Part shown: positions 7,637 to 12,350 of the stretch, one piece after another
Position numbering within the stretch: position 1 is the stretch's first letter
Layout of the letters: each line of letters begins with the position of its first letter
Assembly (NCBI GenBank): GCA_025966215.1
Contig: JAOPVM010000052.1
Coordinates: 1-12,350 of the forward strand
DNA: 12,350 nucleotides
From: Klenkia sp.
GTDB lineage: Bacteria > Actinomycetota > Actinomycetes > Mycobacteriales > Geodermatophilaceae
Reading direction: 5' to 3'
Notes under the pieces: generated by a model
Told to the model about the DNA's origin: nothing
What the model saw: only the letters and a program-made list of their open reading frames with translations
The model's database searches: none
Translations under genes and position numbers: made by a program

Positions 7637-9148
7637 TCACCCCAGGAGGTGGCGGGCCGCGGCGTACCCGCCCAGACCGCTGACGGCGCCGCCGCGCACG
7701 GTCCCGCCGGACGACGCCGCGACGATCCGCGGGTGCGCGGTCGCCGCGCCCCAGGTGCCCGCGGGCTGGGCGTCGGTGGCGACCGGCCAGGCCAGGTCGC
7801 CGTGGAAGATGTGCCCGCCCGGCATGGCGAGGGAGGCCTCCACGTCCAGCGGGGACGACGCCTGCAGGCAGGGGCGGCCCTCGGCGTCGGTGGCGAGCAC
7901 GTCGGCGAGCGGTTCGGCCAGCTGGGCGTCGAGCTGGGCCACCACCCGGCGCACCGCCTCCTCCCGGGTGCCCACCGGGTCGGCGGTGAACAGGTCGGCC
8001 GGGGTGTGCAGCCCGAACACGGTGAGCGTGTGCAGCCCGGTGTCGCCGACGATCGAGGGATCGGTGAGGGAGTGGCAGTAGACCTCGAACGGGATGACGT
8101 CGGGCAGCGCCCCGGCGGCGGCCTGCGCGTACGCCGCGTCGATCCGGGTCGCGGCCTCGTCCACGTGGCAGGTGCCGCCGAAGGCCACCGCGGGGTCCAG
8201 TCCGGAGCGCAGCCGGGGGAGCCGGGTGAGCACCGTGTTGACCTTGAGCTGGGCGCCGACCGGGCGGGGAGCGGGCGCCGCCCCGGTCAGCTCCTCGAGC
8301 ACCGCAGGGGCGCAGCCGGCGACCACGTGCCCGGCGTCCACGGCGTGCGTCGTCCCGTCGTCGTCGGTCCAGTGCACGGTCGCGCCGTCGTCCCGGGTGT
8401 CGACGGCGGTGACCGTGGCCCGGGTGAGGAACTCCGTGCCAGCCCGTCGGGCGGAGTCGGTCATCGCCCCGCTGACCGCGCCCATCCCGCCGACCGGCAC
8501 CCGCCACAGCCCGGTCCCGTTGCCGACCAGGTGGTAGAGGAAGCAGCGCCCGGCGAGGCCGTCGGCGGCGTGCACGTCGGCGAAGGTGCCGATCAGCCCG
8601 TCGGTGAGCGCGATGCCGCGGGTGACGTCGTGGTCGAGGTGGTCGGCGACGACGTCGGCCAGCGGGCGGTCGACCAGGTCGCGGTAGAGCTGGGGGTCGC
8701 GCAACCGGGACTCCAGCTCCGCCCGGGTCGGCAACGGCTCGACGAGGGTGGGGGAGAGGTCCTCGGCCAGCGTGGTCAGCCGGCCGTAGAAGCGCTGCCA
8801 GCCGGCCCACTCGGCCGGGGAGCCGGTGAGCGCCCGGAAGGAGCCCGGCTGGACCAGCAGGGCCCGGTCGCCGAGCAGCGTGGCCGAGTGGACGGCCCGG
8901 TCGGCCAGGGTCAGGCCGAGGTCCAGGTCGGCGGCGATCCGGTCGGGCAGCAGGCTGACCAGGTAGCTGTAGGCCGACAGCCGGACGTCGACACCGGGGA
9001 AGACCTGCTCGCTGACCGCCGCCCCGCCCAGTCCGGCCCGGCGTTCGAGCACCAGCACCGAGCGGCCCGCGCGGGCCAGGTAGGCCGCGGCGACCAGGCC
9101 GTTGTGCCCGCCCCCCACGACCACGACGTCGTAGCGGGCGGCGGTCAC
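7637..9148 (-). CDS. FAD-dependent oxidoreductase, PYROXD2 / phytoene-desaturase-like
   Basis: This 503-aa protein opens with a Rossmann FAD-binding motif, DVVVVGGGHNGLVAAAYLA (G12-x-G14-x-x-G17), and E35 at the end of the second strand (VLVLERR) to bind the FAD ribose. The C-terminus has the second FAD-contact region (HPRIVAASSGG onward, then VSGLGGYAAARHLLG). The middle matches the amine-oxidase/phytoene-desaturase fold in layout, and the GGGHNG form with the C-terminal block is closest to the PYROXD2-like proteins found widely in actinobacteria, whose substrates are mostly unknown. No carotenoid gene lies nearby, so carotenoid synthesis is unlikely. I chose the GTG at 9148: it overlaps the acetyltransferase stop by four bases (GTGA) and has GAAGGA six bases upstream. 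A longer in-frame start exists at 9295 but lies inside the acetyltransferase. Confidence 0.87.
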   Translation of the reverse strand: MTAARYDVVVVGGGHNGLVAAAYLARAGRSVLVLERRAGLGGAAVSEQVFPGVDVRLSAYSYLVSLLPDRIAADLDLGLTLADRAVHSATLLGDRALLVQPGSFRALTGSPAEWAGWQRFYGRLTTLAEDLSPTLVEPLPTRAELESRLRDPQLYRDLVDRPLADVVADHLDHDVTRGIALTDGLIGTFADVHAADGLAGRCFLYHLVGNGTGLWRVPVGGMGAVSGAMTDSARRAGTEFLTRATVTAVDTRDDGATVHWTDDDGTTHAVDAGHVVAGCAPAVLEELTGAAPAPRPVGAQLKVNTVLTRLPRLRSGLDPAVAFGGTCHVDEAATRIDAAYAQAAAGALPDVIPFEVYCHSLTDPSIVGDTGLHTLTVFGLHTPADLFTADPVGTREEAVRRVVAQLDAQLAEPLADVLATDAEGRPCLQASSPLDVEASLAMPGGHIFHGDLAWPVATDAQPAGTWGAATAHPRIVAASSGGTVRGGAVSGLGGYAAARHLLG

Positions 9149-9603
9149 GGCAGTTCCTTCTCGTAGTAGCGGGACCACTCGTCGGGCTCGTCCCGGTAGT
9201 GCCCGAAGGCCTCGATCGGTCGGTAGTCCGACCGCTCGTAGAGCGCGATCGCCTCGTGCTGCAGCGGCCCGGTCTCCAGCCGCAGCGTGCGCCACCCGCG
9301 CTGGGCCGCGGCCGCCTCCAGCCCGGTGAGCACCAGCCGGGACAGTCCGCGACCCCGGGCGGCGGGGACGACGTACATCCGCTTGAGCTCCGCGGCCCCC
9401 GGCCCGAGCGGACGCAACGCCCCGCAGCCGACCGGGGTCCCGTCGTCCTCGCTGAGCAGCAGCACGAGCGCGACGTCGTCGGCCGTGGGCGGGGTGCCGG
9501 ACTCGCCGCGGCCGTCGTACCGCTCCCGCAGCTCGGCCTGCTGGGCGTCGGACAGGGCCTGCACCCGGGGGTCGGCCCAGGTGGTGGCGGTCAGCGTGGG
9601 CAC
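9145..9603 (-). CDS. GNAT-family N-acetyltransferase
   Basis: The product is 152 aa, a normal length for a single GNAT domain. The acetyl-CoA-binding region is clear at residues 72-92: ELKRMYVVPAARGRGLSRLVL, where RGRGLS replaces the more usual RGxGxG/A ending with a serine. The late block ALYERSDYRPIEAFGHY is typical of GNAT motif B. Such enzymes transfer an acetyl group to an amine on a small molecule or protein; the acceptor is not predictable. The GTG at 9603 is preferred because it fits the short gap of 4 bases after the upstream stop and has AGGA just before it; a nearby ATG at 9611 is in another frame. Its stop overlaps the oxidoreductase start, so the pair is translationally coupled. 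Confidence 0.9.
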   Translation of the reverse strand: MPTLTATTWADPRVQALSDAQQAELRERYDGRGESGTPPTADDVALVLLLSEDDGTPVGCGALRPLGPGAAELKRMYVVPAARGRGLSRLVLTGLEAAAAQRGWRTLRLETGPLQHEAIALYERSDYRPIEAFGHYRDEPDEWSRYYEKELP

Positions 9604-9607
9604 CCGG

Positions 9608-10126
9608 TCATCCTGCCCGGTCGACCCGCTGGAGCAGTCCCCACACGAACAGCGCCCGGGTGCCGTCGGGCAGGACCACCACGTCCCGGGTGGGGACCTC
9701 GGGAGGCGCGAGGACGGCGCCCTCCACCGCGGCGACGTCGTCGAGCACGTGCTCCCACACGAGGAGGCCGGACGGCGCAGGGGAGTCGGGGGTGCGCACC
9801 AGCTGCCCGCGCAGCACCTGCCCGCCCGGGCCGGACACCACCTCCCACCGCAGGTCCGGCCACAGCGGCAGCGACCACTGCCGGACCACCAGCTCGAGGT
9901 CCCCCCACGGGCGCACCGCCGAGGTCTCGGCCGGACCGAGCACCGCGGCGTGCCGATCGCCCCGCCGGAGGGAGTGCTGCAGCGTCTGCCACCGGGTGTG
10001 CGCGGCGTGCGCCTGCGCCCGGGTGGCGCCCAGCCGGGGCAGTGCGGCGGCGACGAGGTCGGGCCGGACGTCGCCCATCCGCCGGAGCAGCACGAGACAG
10101 AACTCGCGGCGCGCCAGTCCCTGCAC
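9608..10126 (-). CDS. Uncharacterised 172-aa protein, first gene of the minus-strand cluster
   Basis: I do not recognise a family. The start is GTG at 10126, supported by a strong GAGGAGG at 10134-10140 with seven bases between. The protein is soluble by appearance, with no signal peptide or membrane segment. The first 30 residues look helical and basic ([20 protein letters not shown]). The second half has several beta-like stretches with tryptophans ([42 protein letters not shown]). Codon use and third-position GC match the neighbours, and the gene is followed after 4 bases by the acetyltransferase, so it is very likely real and co-expressed. It could be an actinobacteria-specific conserved protein; no function is proposed. 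Confidence 0.78.
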   Translation of the reverse strand: MQGLARREFCLVLLRRMGDVRPDLVAAALPRLGATRAQAHAAHTRWQTLQHSLRRGDRHAAVLGPAETSAVRPWGDLELVVRQWSLPLWPDLRWEVVSGPGGQVLRGQLVRTPDSPAPSGLLVWEHVLDDVAAVEGAVLAPPEVPTRDVVVLPDGTRALFVWGLLQRVDRAG

Positions 10127-10201
10127 GCAGGCACCTCCTCACCCGTTGTGAGCGTGTTCACCGATTCTGGGTGCGGAAGTCGACACAAGCGCCCCCGTCG
10201 G

Positions 10202-10230
10202 TTGTCACGAACGTGTTACGCACCTACCGT
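10202..10230 (+). promoter_or_regulatory. Sigma-70-like promoter of the NlpC/P60 gene
   Basis: TTGTCA at 10202-10207 and TACCGT at 10225-10230 are separated by exactly 17 bases. Transcription would start near 10237, giving a leader of about 260 bases that includes the whole riboswitch. For the minus-strand cluster starting at 10126 I found no equally convincing promoter in the same spacer; TTGTGT (minus strand, 10188-10183) lacks a well-spaced -10. Confidence 0.6.
10204..10220. promoter_or_regulatory. Direct repeat GTCACG / GTTACG over the promoter, possible MtrA-type site
   Basis: GTCACG at 10204-10209 and GTTACG at 10215-10220 repeat with an 11-bp period, about one helical turn, inside the -35 and spacer of the NlpC/P60 promoter. 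Paired GTnAC half-sites in direct orientation resemble those described for the response regulator MtrA, which controls cell-wall hydrolase genes in actinobacteria. The repeat is seen; the factor is inferred. Confidence 0.35.
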
Positions 10231-10284
10231 CGGCCCGTCCGGACGGATCGTTCCGTCGCCTCCCCTGGGTGACACCGACCGGAC

Positions 10285-10468
10285 GCCGCCGAACCGCACG
10301 CCCCTCGTGAGCACCACCGGCACCACCGCGCAGCCCCCGCTGCGCACCGAGGAGCAGCGGACCGGGGACCCACCGCAGCACTGGGGTGAAGCACGTCCGA
10401 CCCGACCCAGGGTCGACGTGCCGGGCGAACTTCCCGTCCCGAATCCGTCAGCTAACCCGGTAGGCGGC
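10285..10468 (+). promoter_or_regulatory. c-di-AMP riboswitch (ydaO-yuaA type) in the NlpC/P60 leader
   Basis: The 3' core matches the ydaO consensus well: CGAATCCGTCAGCTAACC, then GGTAGGC (10440-10465). Upstream core pieces ACCGGGGACC (10361-10370) and TGGGGTGAA (10382-10390) are present in the right order. A closing stem can form between GCCGCC (10285-10290) and GGCGGC (10463-10468). Internal stems include GCGCAG/CTGCGC (10328-10333 with 10340-10345) and GCACGTC/GACGTGC (10391-10397 with 10415-10421), the latter capped by GACC/GGTC. This class binds cyclic di-AMP and in actinobacteria commonly precedes rpf and NlpC/P60 wall-hydrolase genes, generally switching them off when c-di-AMP is high. 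The exact 5' boundary is approximate. With the promoter, it accounts for most of the 371-bp spacer 10127-10497. Confidence 0.88.
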
Positions 10469-10497
10469 TCGATGGAAGAAAGGACCACCCGCCGCAC

Positions 10498-11655
10498 ATG
10501 GCGAGTTCCAGCATGCCCGCGCGTCGCCCCGCCCTCCGGGGGCGTCGCGCAGCGATCACCCTCCTCGCCGCCGCCGGGGTCGTCCTGACCTCCACGCCGG
10601 CCCTCGCCGCACCGGACACCACCGACGCGCCCAGCACCTCGGCCGCCCCGGCCGAGCCGACCACCGCCGCCCAGGCCGCCCAGCTCATCGCCGACAAGGG
10701 CCACGAGCTCGAGGTCGTCACCGAGGACTTCAACACCGCCCGGGAAGAGCTGCTGCTCGACCAGGCCGCCGCCGACCGGGCCGCCGCCGACGCCGCTGCC
10801 GCGCAGAGCGCCTACAGCCAGGCCCAGCAGTCGGTCACCAGCGTCGCGCGCACCGCCTACACCGGTGACACCCAGCTCGGCTCCCTGCAGGCGATGCTGA
10901 CCAGCGGTTCGGCCAGCGAGTTCGTCGACCGGGTGTCCACCCTCGACGTGCTGGGCGCGCACAACACCGACGTCCTCACCTCCGCACAGGCTGCCAACGA
11001 CACCGCCGCCCAGGCCCAGGCCGCCGCGCAGCAGACCGCGGCCGACGCCCAGGCCCAGCTGGACAGCGTGACCGCCCAGCAGGAGTCGCTGAACGCCCAG
11101 ATCGCCGAGTACCAGGCCGAGTACGCCGCGCTGTCCGCCGCGGAGCAGGCCGCCGCTGCGGCTGCTGCCGCGGCCGCTGTCGCCGCCGCGCCGGCCACCA
11201 CCGAGAGCAGCTCGTCCTCCTCGTCCTCGTCGAGCAGCTCGTCCAGAGCTCCGGCCGCGAGCTCGTCGGCATCCGGTGGAAGCGCAGTCACCGCCAGCAG
11301 CGGTGCCGCGCAGGTCGCCGTCGACACCGCCATGGCGCAGCGCGGCGACCCGTACGTGTGGGCCGCCGCCGGGCCGGACAGCTTCGACTGCTCGGGCCTG
11401 GTGCAGTACGCCTACGCCGCGGCCGGCATCTCGCTGCCGCACTCCTCACGGATGCAGGCCTCGATGGGCCAGGCCGTCTCCCGCGCCGACCTGCAGCCCG
11501 GTGACCTGATCGCGTTCTACAGCCCGGTCAGCCACATCGGCATCTACATCGGCAACGGCCAGATGGTGCACGCGCCCACCTCGGGCGACGTCGTCAAGGT
11601 CGGCAGCATCGACACGATGGGCAGCATCACCGCGATGCGTCGCCTCGTCGGCTGA
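10498..11655 (+). CDS. Secreted NlpC/P60 peptidoglycan endopeptidase (C40 family) with coiled-coil region
   Basis: The 385-aa precursor has an arginine-rich N-terminus, a hydrophobic core and an AxA site (PALA-AP), so cleavage is expected after A37 and the enzyme acts outside the membrane. Residues about 55-215 are Ala/Gln/Glu-rich helices, probably a coiled coil as in RipA-like hydrolases. A linker follows with a run of ten alanines and thirteen consecutive serines (S237-S249). The NlpC/P60 domain fills about 270-385 with catalytic C298 (DCSGL), H346 (SHIGIYIG) and H358 (MVHAP). It should cut the peptide stems of peptidoglycan during growth or division. AAGGA at 10480-10484 is the only ribosome-binding-like sequence and is 13 bases from the ATG, longer than usual; no better in-frame start exists. 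Expression is probably set by the c-di-AMP riboswitch upstream. Confidence 0.93.
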   Translation: MASSSMPARRPALRGRRAAITLLAAAGVVLTSTPALAAPDTTDAPSTSAAPAEPTTAAQAAQLIADKGHELEVVTEDFNTAREELLLDQAAADRAAADAAAAQSAYSQAQQSVTSVARTAYTGDTQLGSLQAMLTSGSASEFVDRVSTLDVLGAHNTDVLTSAQAANDTAAQAQAAAQQTAADAQAQLDSVTAQQESLNAQIAEYQAEYAALSAAEQAAAAAAAAAAVAAAPATTESSSSSSSSSSSSSRAPAASSSASGGSAVTASSGAAQVAVDTAMAQRGDPYVWAAAGPDSFDCSGLVQYAYAAAGISLPHSSRMQASMGQAVSRADLQPGDLIAFYSPVSHIGIYIGNGQMVHAPTSGDVVKVGSIDTMGSITAMRRLVG

Positions 11656-11670
11656 TCCGGCCGACACCTG

Positions 11671-11706
11671 CACCGCCCCGGTCACCTGCTGGTGACCGGG
11701 GCGGTG
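11671..11706 (+). terminator. Rho-independent-type hairpin after the NlpC/P60 gene
   Basis: CACCGCCCCGGTCACC at 11671-11686 pairs perfectly over 16 bases with 11691-11706 across a TGCT loop. It begins 15 bases after the stop codon and has no T-tract, as is normal in actinobacteria. A second, weaker GC hairpin (11727-11735 with 11741-11749) follows and may add to termination. Confidence 0.85.
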
Positions 11707-11768
11707 TGCTGTCGGGAGGTCGGTCACACCCGGGGACCCTCCCGGGGTGCGCGCCGTTGGAACCTGTC

Positions 11769-12113
11769 GTGAGCGCCCTGACCGAGCCCCGCGCCGTTGC
11801 CCGCCTCTTCCGCGTCGTCGCGTTCGCCGAGGCGGTGACCTGGGTGCTGCTGCTGGCCGGCATGTTCGTGAAGTGGGTGCTGGGCACCTCCGAGGTCGGC
11901 GTACAGGTCGCCGGGCCGATCCACGGCGCGGTCTTCGTCGGCTACGTGGCGGTGTCGTTCCTGGCCTGGTGGGTGCTGCGCTGGGACGTCCGGACGGCGG
12001 CGCTGGCGCTGATCGCCTCGGTCCCCCCGTTCACCACCGTCTGGTTCGAGCGCTGGGCCGCCCGCACCGGGCGGCTGCCGCTCGGGGACAGCGTCGCGCG
12101 CACCGCTGGCTAG
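11769..12113 (+). CDS. DUF3817 small integral membrane protein
   Basis: The 114-aa product matches the DUF3817 family in length and pattern: ARLFRVVAFAEAVTWVLLL opens the first membrane segment, followed by GPIHGAVFVGYVAVSFLAWW in the second and a third hydrophobic stretch (TAALALIASVPPFTTVWF), then a short polar tail. The family has no established biochemical role; it occurs singly across actinobacteria. I chose the GTG at 11769 because the conserved region starts just after it; the open frame continues upstream to a GTG at 11706, but that lies in the terminator arm. The ribosome binding site is poor (GGAA at about 11759-11762). The 62 bases between the terminator and this start show only a GC-rich hairpin and no clear promoter. 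Confidence 0.82.
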   Translation: MSALTEPRAVARLFRVVAFAEAVTWVLLLAGMFVKWVLGTSEVGVQVAGPIHGAVFVGYVAVSFLAWWVLRWDVRTAALALIASVPPFTTVWFERWAARTGRLPLGDSVARTAG

Positions 12114-12116
12114 CCT
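12111..12116 (+). promoter_or_regulatory. Candidate -10 element for a leaderless beta-lactamase-family transcript
   Basis: TAGCCT fits the actinobacterial -10 pattern TAnnnT and ends 6 bases before the ATG at 12123, the distance typical of leaderless genes. Its first three bases are the stop codon of the DUF3817 gene. No Shine-Dalgarno precedes the ATG, which supports the idea. Confidence 0.35.
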
Positions 12117-12122
12117 CCGGGC

Positions 12123-12350
12123 ATGGTCGAACCCACCCCCGTCGCACCCACGACCGCGCGCACCCTGCTGGCCCGCACCGCCCGGGTGCAGCGCGAGGGA
12201 CGGGCGCCCAGCCTGGTCGCCGGCGTCGTCCGGGACGGCGGTCTGGCCTGGTCCGCCGGCCGGGGCGCGGTCGCCGACCCGCACACCGACGTGCAGTACC
12301 GGCTGGGCTCGATCAGCAAGACCGTCACCGCCGTCGTGGTCATGCGGCTG
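12123..12350 (+). CDS. Serine beta-lactamase-family hydrolase, 3' end outside the window
   Basis: The first 76 codons are present and the frame is open at the window edge. The segment YRLGSISKTVTAVVVMRL contains the SxxK catalytic motif, S63-I-S-K66, with S63 as the expected nucleophile. The preceding residues (PSLVAGVVRDGGLAWSAGRG) are the usual N-terminal strands of the class C beta-lactamase / penicillin-binding-protein-like hydrolase group, which includes esterases and D-aminopeptidases as well as beta-lactamases. There is no signal peptide in the first 60 residues, which argues for a cytoplasmic esterase-like hydrolase over a secreted beta-lactamase. The second motif (YxN) and the third (HxG/KxG) lie beyond the window, so the activity cannot be judged. 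Confidence 0.88.
   Translation, partial: MVEPTPVAPTTARTLLARTARVQREGRAPSLVAGVVRDGGLAWSAGRGAVADPHTDVQYRLGSISKTVTAVVVMRL

Noticed and set aside
5773..9166. Long plus-strand open frames (5773-7683 and 7649-9166) opposite the redox genes, with others opposite or shifted elsewhere
   Set aside because: High GC content leaves few stops in shadow frames. These translations show no motifs and cover genes with clear zinc or FAD sites on the minus strand.
9145..9295. Extended N-terminus of the FAD oxidoreductase starting at 9295
   Set aside because: The extension lies wholly inside the acetyltransferase, reads as Ala/Arg-rich noise, and precedes the expected start at the FAD-binding motif.
10472..10588. 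ATG at 10472 as an upstream start for the NlpC/P60 gene
   Set aside because: It is in a different frame from the signal peptide and catalytic domain, and no leader peptide of note is encoded.
11706..11768. Upstream GTG start for the DUF3817 protein at 11706
   Set aside because: The codon lies in the terminator stem, and the extra 21 residues do not look like part of the conserved domain.

Overview
The window is high-GC DNA (close to three quarters G+C by eye) with strong third-position G/C bias, frequent GTG starts and GAGGAGG-type ribosome binding sites. It carries an NlpC/P60 gene behind a c-di-AMP riboswitch and sugar ABC permeases with no ATPase gene beside them. Together these point to an actinobacterium. 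The style of the proteins suggests a Geodermatophilaceae-like genus (Blastococcus, Modestobacter or Geodermatophilus), but that is a guess from familiarity. No tRNA, rRNA, CRISPR array, insertion sequence or phage gene was seen; it reads as ordinary chromosomal sequence.

Region A (1-6403) is a carbohydrate-use locus. A glycogen-debranching-family enzyme runs off the left edge on the minus strand. A LacI-family regulator diverges from it and is followed by a lipoprotein sugar-binding protein and two ABC permeases, tightly spaced on the plus strand. The 144-bp divergent spacer holds two almost identical 14-bp LacI-type operators, one touching the start codon of the hydrolase and one just upstream of the lacI ribosome binding site. 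The simplest model is a regulator that represses both its own import operon and the intracellular hydrolase until the imported sugar, probably an oligosaccharide, appears. The ATPase would be supplied in trans.

Region B (6404-6489) is a near-perfect 26-bp inverted repeat between convergent genes, best read as a bidirectional terminator.

Region C (6490-10126) is a minus-strand cluster transcribed in this order: a 172-aa protein I do not recognise, a GNAT acetyltransferase, a PYROXD2/phytoene-desaturase-like FAD oxidoreductase and a zinc-dependent alcohol dehydrogenase of the NDMA-dependent type. The first three are coupled by gaps or overlaps of 4 bases and the fourth follows after 31 bases. 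The common pathway is unknown.

Region D (10127-11706) is a cell-wall module. It has a 371-bp leader with a recognisable promoter, a direct repeat over that promoter and a ydaO-type c-di-AMP riboswitch. A secreted coiled-coil NlpC/P60 endopeptidase follows, closed by a perfect 16-bp terminator hairpin.

Region E (11769-12350) holds a small DUF3817 membrane protein and the first 76 codons of a serine beta-lactamase-family hydrolase, probably read from its own leaderless promoter.
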